Origin: Adiantum capillus-veneris
Taxonomy: Eukaryota > Streptophyta > Polypodiopsida > Polypodiales > Pteridaceae
Reading direction: 5' to 3'
NCBI GenBank assembly: GCA_014529385.2
Contig: CM043967.1
Location: forward strand, 127,569,182 to 127,633,181
Length of the DNA: 64,000 nt
Shown here in pieces: positions 11,113 through 22,561 of this stretch. The position numbers and the translations under genes were made by a program. The notes under the pieces were generated by a model that saw nothing but the letters and a program-made list of their open reading frames with translations, was not told the DNA's origin and made no database searches. Positions within the stretch are counted from its first letter, which is position 1; every line of letters starts with the position of its first letter.

Positions 11113-14100
11113 ATGGCTGACAACAACAACACAGATGTGTTCAAGATGTTTGCTGCTGAGGACAGGTTGGATGGGGACAACTACCCTATGTGGGCTTATA
11201 TGATGCAACATGTTCGTGTGTCAAAAGGTGTCTGGAACATTCTGCAGGGCATTGATGTACGTCCTGGTTCTGAAGATGTAGGCGATGTTGAGGATGTTGC
11301 AGGTCTTGCTGCAAGGATTGCAGTTGTTAGAGTTGTTTTGCCTACGGTAGAACAAGCTCGTTGGGATGTTAAGGATGCGCAAGCTCATGCATTGATTGCG
11401 TTGTCTGTGAAGCGCACCATTATTCCTCACATCCGTTCAGCAAAATCTGCAAAACAGGCTTGGGATATTCTAGCAGGTCTTTATGCAAGCCGCAATGAGG
11501 CTAAAATTGCTTTGCTGCGTAAAGAGCTAGAGTCGAAGATTATGCATGAGGAAGATGATATGGACACTTTCCTTGCTAGTGTCAAGGATATCAATGAGCA
11601 ACTCATTTCTGCAGGTGAAGTCATTTCGGACAGTTCCCTTGTGCAGACTGTTCTTAATGCCTTACCAGATTCCTACCAGACTTTTGCTAGTACTTGGAGA
11701 CTGATGACCCAAGGAAATCCTGAAGTTGTCAAGTTTGATGCATTATGCACATTGCTGTTGCAAGAGTCACTTTCTAGAAAAAACAGGACTAGGCAGCGTG
11801 CAGTTGAACAGGCTTTTATTGCTTCTCAAAGAAAGGGTGGTAACAGTAATGCAGCCACTTCTTATGGTTCTGCTGTGAGTGGCAAAAATTCTGTTCCTAA
11901 TGCTTCTGGTGGCAGCACTTCGTCTGGCAATTCTGGTGATAAGGGCAAAAAGAAGATGCGTTGCCATTATTGTAAAGCCAATGATCACTTGATCAAGTCG
12001 TGTCCTAAGTTGAAGGCCAAAGAGGCTAAGAAGAAAGAGGGTGGTTCCACTGCAAATGCTGGTTCCACTACAAATGCAGCCATTGTTGAGTCTTCTGTGA
12101 AAGGAGATTGTGATGCTGATGTTGATGCAGAATGGGCTTTTAGAGCAGAGTGCACTTACAATCCTTCCGTCCATGATGCATGCTTGTCAGTTGCTGCAGA
12201 TTCACATGTGTGGTATTTCGACAGTGGTGCTACAAAGCACATTACCTCACATCGTGAATTGTTTACCTCTCTCGAATCTGTCCCTCATGGGAATTCAGTC
12301 ACTTGTGCCAACAACGCCTCTTATCCAGTTCAGGGAGTTGGAAAGATTGTGCTCACTGCTGCTAATGGCAGTTCCTTCACACTTGTTGATGCACTTTATG
12401 TACCTGGGATCAAGAAGAATCTCTTGTCTGTATCCGCACTTGCTAGACTTGGACTTGTAGTCAAATTTGTGGATGACAAATGTACAGTTCATGATCTCAG
12501 TTTTGGTGATGAAATTGTTGCATCTGGGCTTTTGTGCCGTGGCCTGTATAAGCTCACTTTGTATGACAAGTGTGGACAAAATTTTGCAAATGCTGTTGTA
12601 GATTCAAGGGCTATTTCAGATGCAAAACTTTGGCATGCACGTTTTGGTCATCTGAATTTTGCCAGTTTGCTGCGTTTGCAGAAATCTGATATGGTTGCTT
12701 CTTTGCTGCCTCTTGAAGCACCTGTCAAACACGTTTGTGAAGGCTGTATTCTGGGTAAAATGCAGCGTTCTAAGTTTCCAAAGGATGGTTCAGTTAGGGC
12801 CACATGCAGGTTGCAGCTTGTGCATAGTGATGTTTGTGGGCCCATGCAAACTCCGTCCTTGGGCAATTACCTATACTTTGTGACTTTCATTGATGATTAC
12901 TCCAGGCATGCATGGGAATTTCCGCTTAAAGCGAAGTCCGAAGTTTTTATGTGCTTCAAACAATTTTTGGCTATGGCTGAAAATGTCTCAAAATGTACTA
13001 TGGGCACCCTCCGTTCCGATCGAGGGGGGGAGTATATGTCTCATGAATTTAATGCATTTCTGGCTAGTCATGGGATAAAACACCAATGTACAGTGCCTTA
13101 TACACCTCAGCAAAATGGTGTTGCTGAGAGGAAAAACAGGTCACTAACGGAAATGGCACGATGTATGGTCAAAAGTCAAGCTTTGCCGCATTATTTTTGG
13201 CTTGAGGCCATCATGTGTGCCCCTTATGTACTTAACAGGTGTCCTACGAAAGCTTTGCAGTCTATTACTCCATATGAAGCATGGCATGATAGAAAGCCTT
13301 CTATTGAGCACATGCGTGTTTTTGGCTGTTTGGCATATGCTTTGGTGCCACAAGTGCAGCGCAGAAAATTGGATGATAAGGCTGTCAAATGTATTTTTGT
13401 TGGTTATAGTGCTGAAAGCAAAGGTTACAGGTTGTATCATCCGCAAACAAAACGTATTCTGGTTTCACGGGATGTAGTGTTTGTGGAAGATTCTGTTCAG
13501 CCCTTGCTATCATGTACTAGAGACAGTAATGTAAGCTCACAGGACATTTATGACACTTTGTTGCCTCTTTTCAATGGTGGAAATACGAATGTAAGTTCCA
13601 ATGAGGCAAATGTACAGCCTATGGGGGTTTCTGAAAATGTTTTAGAACAGCCTATTACTGATGCAGATGTACATGATGTACTTGATGAGGAAAGGGCTGA
13701 AAATGAGCAGGCTAGAGGTATGCCAAAATGGCTGGTGCACACTTTGCGTGACAGTAAATTGGATGCACTTTTATCTAGTCGTACTCGTTCAGGCTCTCGC
13801 CATGCATCTTATGCATCAGATTGTTATGCTTTGGCTGTGTCTAGTTTACATGATGTTGAGGAGCCTCTGTCTTTTGATGAAGCACAGAATTCAGAAAATT
13901 GGATTGCTGCCATGAAATCAGAATATGATGCACTTATAGAGAATGACACATGGACTTTATGTGATTTGCCTCCTGGCAAAAAGGCCATTGGTACGAAGTG
14001 GGTTTACAAGTTGAAACGCAAGCCGGATGGTGAGATCGATCGCCATAAGGCTCGACTTGTTGCAAAGGGTTATGTACAACAAAAAGGCATAGATTATGAA

Positions 14101-15306
14101 GAGACTTTTGCTCCCACTTGTCGTATGACTACTCTGCGTTTTCTATGTGCATTGGCAGCTCATTTTGGTTGGGATGTACATCAATCAGACATTGTTACTG
14201 CTTTCTTGAATGGTGACATATTTGAGGAAGTTTATGTAACGCAGCCTCGCGGTTTTGTCATAAAAGGACAAGAGGACAAAGTGTGCAAATGTAAGAAGGC
14301 TTTGTATGGGTTGAAGCAATCTCCTCGTGCTTGGTATGAGAAAGCTGACACTCATTTGGTTAAACGAGGCTTTCGTAACAATCCAACAGAAAGCACATTG
14401 TATGTAAAGCGTGACGATGATGTATTTCTCATTGTGGTTCTTTATGTTGATGATTTGCTGATCACTGGACCAAATGAGAGACATATTGCTGAATTTAAGG
14501 CTGATTTGAATGCTACTTTCAAGATGAAAGATTTGGGGTTGTTGCATCATTACTTGGGTATACAGTTTAAACAGTGTGATGGTGGTATTGCCTTGTGTCA
14601 GAAAAGTTACATAGAGACATTGCTATGTAAGTTTGGACTTGAGGATTGCAAACCTATTGCCACTCCCATGGAAACAGGTTTGAAGTTGAGTCTACATGAT
14701 GCTGGCGATCCTGCTGATGTCACTCTTTACCAAACTGCTGTTGGCTGCCTCATTTATGTATGCAACACAAGGCCAGATATTCAGTTTGCAGTCTCGCAGG
14801 TCAGCAGATTTATGCATAGCCCAGGGTCTAAGCATTGGCAGGCTGTCAAGAGGATTTTCCGCTACCTTAGTGGCACTTTACATCTTGGCTTGTTTTATCC
14901 CAAGGGGGGATCATTGCCGCCAGACTTACATGCTTTTTCGGACTCAGATTGGGCTGGTTGTTTTGACACGCGAGTGTCCACAAGTGGTTTTTGTTTCATG
15001 CTTGGCAGTTCATGTATATCATGGTTGAGCAAGAAGCAACCTACTGTGGCCACTTCGAGTTGTGAGGCTGAGTACAGGGCAGTCTTCACAGCTACGGTTG
15101 AGTGTGTATGGCTCAGACGCCTTATGGCTGACTTGGGTGTTGGACAGGACACTGCCAACACTATCTACACTGACAGTCAGAGCGCATTGGCAGTTGCGAG
15201 GAACCCAGTTTTTCATGCTCGCACAAAGCACATTGAGGTGCATTACCACTATGTCAGGGAGAGGCTCTCAGCAGGAGAGATCAGCTTGGCTTATGTGCCA
15301 ACATAG
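11113..15306 (+). CDS. Copia Gag-Pol polyprotein, premature stop near the C-terminus
   Basis: One uninterrupted frame of 1397 residues from the first in-frame ATG (11113, context ACCATGGCT). Domains in order: UBN2-type Gag (about 20-240); CCHC knuckle CHYCKANDHLIKSC from residue 284; aspartic protease DSGA at 370; GAG-pre-integrase HHCC region; integrase core with D573, D636 and E672 (DX35E); RVT_2 reverse transcriptase with YVDD at 1111-1114; RNase H with SDSDWAG around 1277. The ORF ends at a TAG (15304-15306) inside the conserved end of RNase H. The same frame continues open for 30 more codons to a TGA at 15397-15399, with family-typical sequence. One base change thus shortens RNase H by about 31 residues. 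The protein acts in virus-like particles and the nucleus to copy and integrate the element. Confidence 0.95.
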   Translation: MADNNNTDVFKMFAAEDRLDGDNYPMWAYMMQHVRVSKGVWNILQGIDVRPGSEDVGDVEDVAGLAARIAVVRVVLPTVEQARWDVKDAQAHALIALSVKRTIIPHIRSAKSAKQAWDILAGLYASRNEAKIALLRKELESKIMHEEDDMDTFLASVKDINEQLISAGEVISDSSLVQTVLNALPDSYQTFASTWRLMTQGNPEVVKFDALCTLLLQESLSRKNRTRQRAVEQAFIASQRKGGNSNAATSYGSAVSGKNSVPNASGGSTSSGNSGDKGKKKMRCHYCKANDHLIKSCPKLKAKEAKKKEGGSTANAGSTTNAAIVESSVKGDCDADVDAEWAFRAECTYNPSVHDACLSVAADSHVWYFDSGATKHITSHRELFTSLESVPHGNSVTCANNASYPVQGVGKIVLTAANGSSFTLVDALYVPGIKKNLLSVSALARLGLVVKFVDDKCTVHDLSFGDEIVASGLLCRGLYKLTLYDKCGQNFANAVVDSRAISDAKLWHARFGHLNFASLLRLQKSDMVASLLPLEAPVKHVCEGCILGKMQRSKFPKDGSVRATCRLQLVHSDVCGPMQTPSLGNYLYFVTFIDDYSRHAWEFPLKAKSEVFMCFKQFLAMAENVSKCTMGTLRSDRGGEYMSHEFNAFLASHGIKHQCTVPYTPQQNGVAERKNRSLTEMARCMVKSQALPHYFWLEAIMCAPYVLNRCPTKALQSITPYEAWHDRKPSIEHMRVFGCLAYALVPQVQRRKLDDKAVKCIFVGYSAESKGYRLYHPQTKRILVSRDVVFVEDSVQPLLSCTRDSNVSSQDIYDTLLPLFNGGNTNVSSNEANVQPMGVSENVLEQPITDADVHDVLDEERAENEQARGMPKWLVHTLRDSKLDALLSSRTRSGSRHASYASDCYALAVSSLHDVEEPLSFDEAQNSENWIAAMKSEYDALIENDTWTLCDLPPGKKAIGTKWVYKLKRKPDGEIDRHKARLVAKGYVQQKGIDYEETFAPTCRMTTLRFLCALAAHFGWDVHQSDIVTAFLNGDIFEEVYVTQPRGFVIKGQEDKVCKCKKALYGLKQSPRAWYEKADTHLVKRGFRNNPTESTLYVKRDDDVFLIVVLYVDDLLITGPNERHIAEFKADLNATFKMKDLGLLHHYLGIQFKQCDGGIALCQKSYIETLLCKFGLEDCKPIATPMETGLKLSLHDAGDPADVTLYQTAVGCLIYVCNTRPDIQFAVSQVSRFMHSPGSKHWQAVKRIFRYLSGTLHLGLFYPKGGSLPPDLHAFSDSDWAGCFDTRVSTSGFCFMLGSSCISWLSKKQPTVATSSCEAEYRAVFTATVECVWLRRLMADLGVGQDTANTIYTDSQSALAVARNPVFHARTKHIEVHYHYVRERLSAGEISLAYVPT

Positions 15307-15463
15307 GACAACCTTGCAGATCTTTTCACAAAGGCATTGTCTCGTGAGAAGCTTGAAGCTTTCCGCAAAGCTTTGGGCTTACTCCCCTTTGTGGACTGAT
15401 CCTGTCCTCAAGGCATGGCACTTTCCTTTACTCATGTGCCAGCTCTCGTTCACCGCATCACTC

Positions 15464-15474
15464 CAGGGGGGATT
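15464..15474 (+). promoter_or_regulatory. Polypurine tract of the copia element
   Basis: CAGGGGGGATT directly precedes the TG of the 3' LTR. It primes plus-strand DNA synthesis in this class. Confidence 0.85.
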
Positions 15475-15701
15475 TGTTACCATATACATGTGGTAGTGAT
15501 GTGTGTGAACACACTAGGACCGTCGGGGCATTTTTTCCCTCTTTAGGAGGTTTTTTCCCCCGTGCATTGTATATACGCCCATCACTCTAGGGCTATCTAT
15601 CTTTCCATCGCACACTAAGTAACACACTCTCTATTGTGTGCCTTGAGCTTCCTTCGTCTTCTCCAAGCTGTGTGTGTTTCTCTGCAACCCTAATTCCAAC
15701 A
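15475..15701 (+). repeat. 3' LTR of the copia element
   Basis: 227 bp, 226 of them identical to the 5' LTR. It is followed by the AACAG duplication at 15702-15706. Confidence 0.97.
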
Positions 15702-16203
15702 AACAGGCCAAAAACTGACCTCGTAGTGCATAGTTGTCACCTTTTTGCATCATCCGCACACCTAGCACTCAGTTTTTTCAAATAATGCATCCCGCAACCA
15801 CGTGAAGTGGCCCCAAAAAGTGGTCCTAATGATGACCTTTCTGCATAACTCTCACAAGAAAACACCCACGTTGTGTCCGTCCTCATCCGCGTGCAAATAT
15901 TGACCCCGTTCGCCCTCCTGACGCCACTAGATGCCATCTGACGCACATGCTTATCCCATGTCATCGGCCCGTGGATAGCTTGCTCGAGAAGTTTTACGCG
16001 CTATAAACTCCTCATTATTGTAGAAAAAACATACTAGTACTGGTGATAGTGAAAATCGATGCACTATGTACATGCTGTCCTACCTGTACACATGTGGGCC
16101 CCACGTAACCACCTGGCTCTGGAAAATGGGCTATTCTTCATTTGATGCACCATGCATGTGTATGTACATATGCACAATCCCTTTCTCCAAAAAACTCCTG
16201 ACA
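15702..16203 (-). repeat. 5' LTR of the gag-only element, part carrying its start
   Basis: Continues the LTR interrupted by the copia element and matches 6850-7352. Its right edge reads CTCCTGACA; read on the minus strand it begins TGTCAGGAG. The first five bases are the second copy of the copia target duplication. Confidence 0.75.
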
Positions 16204-16310
16204 ACGTCACCCTCTTCTCCTTCTTCTTCACCTTCCTCCTCTTCTGACAAAATCTATGGCTATTCTCCTAGAGAATACAAGAGGGGTGGACATCTCAAAA
16301 CATATCCTAC
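16204..16310 (+). other. Leader upstream of the first gypsy gag
   Basis: Pyrimidine-rich leader directly before the gag ATG. No primer-binding site or LTR end is visible here; the 5' LTR of this gypsy element appears lost or displaced beyond the gag-only element. Confidence 0.4.
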
Positions 16311-17189
16311 ATGGCGAAGGTCACAAAAGTACAAGAAGTTCAAAGAGGGAAGAAAAAGTATCTTTTTGTCACCTATGATGGCACCTTTGGTGCCACCGAC
16401 AAAGTATTGACCTTCATCCAGCAATTTGATGCGGCCTTTGGAGACGAGGGCTTCACGGAGTCCTCCAAGCTACACCATGTAGCTATGCACTTACAAAAAT
16501 TGGCTCATCAATGGTGGGCTAGCCTTTGTGGCAATGGCAAAGCCCCAAAGACATGGAAAACTCTACAAGTCTCCATCATGAAGAAACTTTTTTCAAGCGA
16601 TGCAAAGGACAAAGTGCTTTCCGAATGGTGCAGTTTGAAGCTTGTCTCCCATGAGTCTATCCACAAATACGTAGACAATTTTTGGGACTTACATCTCAAG
16701 GTTACTATCTTCCAAAAGATAGGCTTTGCCGAACAAAAGCAACCATTTTCTACGGGATTACCTAAAGAGATGGTCGAGTATATCAACTCTCAACGACCTG
16801 GTTCTATCACCAAAGTAATCCACCACACCATGGTTGCTTCACGCATCAATTTCCAACAAGGGGCTAGACAGAATGTCAAGCCCATGGAAAATAAAGGCAA
16901 AAGTGATGCCAGGGGGAAAACCAATGCCCAAAATCCTTTCCAAGGCAATTCCAACAACAACAACAATCGATCCAAGGAGAAGGGAATTTACAAAGGTAAA
17001 AACAAACTCTCTCCTGAAGAGGTTGAAGCTCTTTGCAAGGACCGTAAGTGTTTTAAGTGTGGGGAGCAAGGACATGGCTATCGTTCTTGCCCCAAGAAAA
17101 ATGCTCGCAATGAGACTCCTAGGGCTTCCACCATCGAAGCTCCAAAAGAGGATGCTCATTGCAAAGGTGCACCTCTCTCCTATGCTTGA
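16311..17189 (+). CDS. Gypsy-type Gag with CCHC zinc knuckle
   Basis: An intact 292-residue frame from a real ATG. The Gag core spans about residues 20-190 (FIQQFDAAFGDEGF, QKLAHQWWASLCG, MKKLFSSDAKDKVLSEW, YVDNFWDLHLKV, FSTGLPKEMVEYI). A basic, asparagine-rich linker follows, then a CCHC knuckle CFKCGEQGHGYRSCP at about 248-262, which binds element RNA. The ORF ends in TGA. Protease and polymerase follow in related frames but are broken. The protein itself has no visible defect, unlike the pol downstream. Confidence 0.85.
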   Translation: MAKVTKVQEVQRGKKKYLFVTYDGTFGATDKVLTFIQQFDAAFGDEGFTESSKLHHVAMHLQKLAHQWWASLCGNGKAPKTWKTLQVSIMKKLFSSDAKDKVLSEWCSLKLVSHESIHKYVDNFWDLHLKVTIFQKIGFAEQKQPFSTGLPKEMVEYINSQRPGSITKVIHHTMVASRINFQQGARQNVKPMENKGKSDARGKTNAQNPFQGNSNNNNNRSKEKGIYKGKNKLSPEEVEALCKDRKCFKCGEQGHGYRSCPKKNARNETPRASTIEAPKEDAHCKGAPLSYA

Positions 17190-19440
17190 GGAAAGGTAAG
17201 GGAGCATGATGCCTTCATCTTGTTTGACCCTGGCTCTACTCACAACGTCATATCAACCGAGTTGGCCACCAAGTTGGGCATTCAAGCTTTCGAGATGGGA
17301 GATGCTGTAATGGCTGACAGTGCTTTCAAGGGACAATGAGCCTTTGTTACTCCCTTGATTGGGAAGTTGAGGCTCCATGTCCAAAGATATGTCGACAAAG
17401 AAGACTTTTTCATCTCTCCTCTCCAACATGAGGATGATATCCTGGGGGTACCATGGTTCAACCGCATGGCTGCCAACATGAAGTTCCCTGAAAGAAGAAT
17501 CTACTTCACCTACAGGGGGAAAGAACATGTATATAGATGCTAGTGAGTTTGGTCGTACTATACCACTTGTAAATTCACCTGCTTTTGATAAATCAATGAA
17601 GAGCTGAGTTGTAGTGTACATGATTTTTGTGAGTCCCTAAAGGTCCTAACGTTTCATCAAATGTAAAAAGTAGTAATCAAGAAGAGTTAGGCTTGTCTAA
17701 TTTTCCAAAAGGATTCCAAGATGTGTTCATCGATGATATCCCTATGGACTTACCTCCAAAATGAGGGGATGATGACCATTGAATTGAGCTCCCTGTCGGA
17801 TTTCTCAACAAGAGTAGATCATGAGGCAAGTACAAGGATTGATAGACAAAGGGATGGTGAGGCCTAGCTCCTCTCCCTTTTGTTCTACAATCATTTTAGT
17901 GCAAAAGAAAGATGGTACATATCATATGTGTGTGGAATATCGAGCACTAAACCATATCACTATCAAAAACATATTTCCTGTGCCTCGGGTAGAAGATATG
18001 TTTGATAAGCTACAAGGCTCTACCTATTTCAGTAGGATTGACCTTAAAAATGGCTATCATCAAATAAGGATAGTGGATGAAGATATCCTAAAGACCGTGT
18101 TTTGTACAACGTTTGGTCTTTATGAATATCTAGTCATGCCTTTTGGCTTGATTAATGCACCAGCCACGTTCAATCGTCTAATGGAGAAAATCTTTAAACC
18201 CTATCGCAAATTCACTAGAGTGCTCTTTGATGATATCAACATCTACTCCAAATCTTTAGAGGACATAAGCAATATCCCCAAGTGATTTTTCAAGCACTAA
18301 GGGAGAGCAAGCTTTTTCTCAACCAAAAGAAAAATAAATTTTTCCTTCAAGAGATTCAATACTTAGGTCATATTATCTCTCAAGATGGTATCCGTATGGA
18401 TCCATCGAAGTTAGAGGTAATAAAAGCATGGCCTAATTCAAGGAATCTACATGATCTAAGAAGCTTTATTGGTATGTGTGCATACTTTAGACGCTTCATA
18501 GAAAAATTCTCTCATATAGGAGGAGCATTACATGACTTAACAAAGAAGAACGTTAAGTATTTATGGATTGCTAAGGAGAAAAATGCTTTTGAGCTCAAAG
18601 AGAAGCTTACCTCCCAACCATTCCTCATGCTTGTGGATCTCTCAGTTCCATTTGAGGTCCAATGTGATGCTTGTGATGATTGCCTTGGAGCAGTCTTGCT
18701 TCAAGAAGGGCATGCCATAGCATATGAGAGTTGAAGGCTTAATACAGATGAACGTGTCTTAGGCATTTATGAGAAAGAGCTATTAGCTTTTCTACATGCC
18801 CTAGACACATGGAAGCACTATTTATTGGGGACTCCATTTATTCTATGAACCGATCACCAAAGTCTCAAGTACTTCATGACACAAACAAAGATTTTCAACA
18901 AGCGAATGAGGTGGGAAAATTTTGTTTCGCAATTTATTTTTCATATTGCTCATGTTGCTAGTAAGCACAATCAAGTGGAAGATGCACTTTCATGACGACC
19001 AAAAGTTAATGCGGGGTCTATAGCTACTCACGATGATCTATCTTCTATGATAGACGAGTATGCTACTGACCGTGACTATAGAGACATAATGTCAGCCCTT
19101 ACTTTGGGGAAGAAGAGGAACCATTCACCTTGCAGGCTGGTTATCTTCTCCACGGAAATAGGCTATGTGTTACCCACTCCCTTCGTGAGAAAGCCATGTA
19201 TGAATCCCATGCTCCTTTTTATGCGGGGCATAGAGGCATTCCTACTCTCCGAGAAGTAGAAATGTAGTTCTATTGGCCTACCATGAAAGTGGATATACAA
19301 GAGTATGTTTCAAAATGTGTGGTATGCCAAAAGACCAAGTATGATAGAGGAAAGTAACCTGGATTACTCCAGCCATTGCCTATTCCAAATTCACCATGGG
19401 AGTATATCCATGGATTTCATGGATGTCTCATCTAGGATCT
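17190..19440 (+). pseudogene. Decayed gypsy protease, reverse transcriptase, RNase H and integrase N-terminus
   Basis: Follows gag directly. Protease relic: ILFDPGSTHNVIS near 17217, with a stop at 17337. Reverse transcriptase from about 17830: VRPSSSPFCSTIILVQKKDG, FSRIDLKNGYHQIRI, MPFGLINAPATF and an altered catalytic box VLFDDINIYS (usual form FLDDILIYS). Thumb and RNase H continue from 18282 (QYLGHIISQDGI, FEVQCDACDDCLGAVL, TDHQSLKYF), with stops at 18734, 18846 and 18993. The integrase zinc-binding part follows (FYWPTMKVDIQEYVSKCVVCQ) with in-frame stops. It ends abruptly near 19440, just as the integrase core (WEYI-SMDF with a frameshift) should begin. At least six stops or frame changes make it dead. 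Confidence 0.85.
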
Positions 19441-21390
19441 CTAAATAGCTAGTTAGATTACAAGAGTTCGACTACACCATGCAAGTGGGAAACTCCACCA
19501 GGGCTAGTTTAGCGGGAATTCTTACTCATCTCCATTATGAGAAGAAGCTGAAGGTCAACACGGAAGCAAAAGAAGAAACGCCAATGGTAGAAAGTCCTAA
19601 GCTAGAAAGAGCTCACTCTCTATTCTTTGATGGAGCATACAAAAGAATAGTAGACCAGTCTGCAGCAGCAGCTGGCATAGTTATTTTCAATGAGCAACAA
19701 GAAAGAGTATTCTCCATCGGGCAGTTATTACACTCCCACTCCAACAACGAATCAGAGTATGCAACTTTAATTCTTGGGTTGGAACAATGTATTTCACAAG
19801 GAATTCAACGCCTAAATGTGTTTGGCGATGCTTTGCTTTTGATAAGGTAGATAAACGGCACTTGGGTTTGTAAAAATCAGGTTTTACTTGGTCAACTAAG
19901 CCAAGTAAGGATCTTCTAAGGCAGCTTGAATCAGTGAAACTATTTCATGCCCCCAGAGAAGAAAATTAGGAGGTAGATGCTCTAGCCAAAGAAAGAATAC
20001 AGGACGTTCCCGTAGGAGCAATCAAACTGAAACTACCCCTCTTTCAAGGTAGTTATGCTATGCCTCATATCATTAACTTTCTAGATACATGAGAATGTCC
20101 AAAAGGGTACACCAAAGGCTAGAAATAGTGGCTGGTAAGGAAGGCTACCAGATACCGCCTTGTAAACGACCACTTGTATTGTAAGGGCAAGGATCAGATT
20201 CTCAGGTGAGTGCCAACCTCTAGTGAAATCACAGAGGTAATTTCAAGTTGCCATGATGGCGTCTGTGGCTGTCATTTTGCTCTAGATATCACGAGTAGGA
20301 AGATTCTACAAGCAGGATACTCTTGGCCTAGTCTAAACAGGGATGTACACCATTGGTGTAAAACATGCAAGGCTTGTCAAGTGGCCTGTGATCACACATT
20401 AACCTATGAGCCACAAACTCCTATCATCTCATATGGTCCATTTGAAAAATGGGGAATAGATGCAATCGGTCCTTTACCAAGGGCCCAATCAGGTAAATGT
20501 ACATTATAATGGGTGTAGACTACATGACTCGATGGGCAGAAGCAACAGCCACCACCCGCATTACAGCCCAAGAGGTAGCAAAGTTCATTTTTGAGCACAT
20601 CTGTTGCCGTTTTGGCACTCCTCTAAAGATAATATCAGATAAGGGACCAGGTTTCAGAGGCGATCTGGTGGGAGAACTGATGAAAAAGTTAGGCATCACA
20701 CGCCGACATTCCACACCATACTATCCACAGTGTAATGGCCTAGTAGAAAAGGTAAACGGAATGATTTGCAAAATCATCACAAAATAGGTGAACAATCACA
20801 CAGGAGACTGGGATAAACATCTCATGGCAGCTCTATGGGCCTACCGAACAACGTTCCGAACATCACTAGGTCTCACCCCTTTCCATCTAGTTTATGGGAA
20901 GGAGGCAATTCTACCCATTGAGGTACAGATAGCCAGCTTACGAGTCTTGGCTAGCGAGATACAACGCCCGATTGTAAATCTCCGAAACCACATCCTGGAT
21001 CTGGAGAGGCTCCAACTAGATAGGAAAGAAGCAATCAATCACTATGCAGTGCAGGCAGAACGACGCCGGCTCACCTTCAATCAAGGGCTTAAACAAAAGG
21101 GCCTGGAAAAGGGTATGTTAGTGCTGAGATACGACAACAGATTTGACACCAGGAAGGACAAGAAATTTCAACCCAGATGGGAAGGACCATTCATTGTCAA
21201 AAGCTGCTATGACAACGACAGCTATAAGCTGATGGAAGCAGATGGGAGAATTCACAAGACTAGAGTCAATGGATGGAGGCTGAAAAGGTATTTTCTTAGG
21301 TTTGATCCAGAGTTCATGCCAGACATTCTAGAAGAGGGGGAACCCTCTAACTCCACAACTAAAGATGCAGAGGAAGGGCTAGAAGCATGA
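19441..21390 (+). pseudogene. 3' half of a second gypsy element: extra RNase H plus integrase (Tat-like)
   Basis: The sequence changes identity near 19440. It opens with the end of a first RNase H (LQEFDYTMQVGNSTRASLAG), then an extra RNase H domain at about 19600-19980 with its acidic residues visible (FFDGAYK, NNESEYATLILGLE, NVFGD). Having two RNases H is the hallmark of the Tat lineage. Integrase follows: zinc-binding region (CHDGVCGCHFA, WCKTCKACQ) at 20250-20380, then the catalytic core (IMGVDYMTRWAEA, IISDKGPGFRGD, PQCNGLVEKVNG) at 20500-20760, and a C-terminal part open from 20788 to 21390. Stops at 19850, 20097, 20509 and 20787 break it. No LTR was identified at its 3' side. Confidence 0.8.

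Positions 21391-22561
<1,171 letters not shown>

Larger units (their letters stand above)
10524..15701 (+). mobile_element. Complete young Ty1/copia LTR retrotransposon, 5178 bp
   Basis: The element has 227-bp LTRs beginning TGTTACCATA and ending TTCCAACA, differing at one base. It has a perfect initiator-tRNA-Met primer-binding site right after the 5' LTR, a single gag-pol frame, and a polypurine tract ending at the 3' LTR. It is flanked by 5-bp duplications AACAG (10519-10523 and 15702-15706). The sister LTR near 6850 shows the empty target, proving the exact insertion point. Near-identical LTRs indicate a recent insertion. The only visible defect in the polyprotein is a stop close to its C-terminus. 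Confidence 0.97.
6069..16203 (-). mobile_element. Gag-only, pol-less LTR retrotransposon (TR-GAG-like), minus strand, split by a copia insertion
   Basis: Two direct repeats of about 1.3 kb (6069-7352, and 9678-10523 plus 15707-16203) flank a ~2.3-kb internal region whose ORFs run on the minus strand. Read on that strand the 5' LTR starts TGTCAGGAG, ends TATGCATCA, and is followed after two bases by TGGCGCC, a tRNA-primer match. A gag (8823-8230) and a second ORF (8188-7403) follow. There is no protease, reverse transcriptase, RNase H or integrase, so it is non-autonomous, like the published TR-GAG class. The internal region ends before a weak G-rich tract (TAGGGGGTGAG). The outer ~60 bp of the downstream LTR are missing at 6069, which may be why no target-site duplication is seen. 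A separate copia element (10524-15701) interrupts its 5' LTR. Confidence 0.65.
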
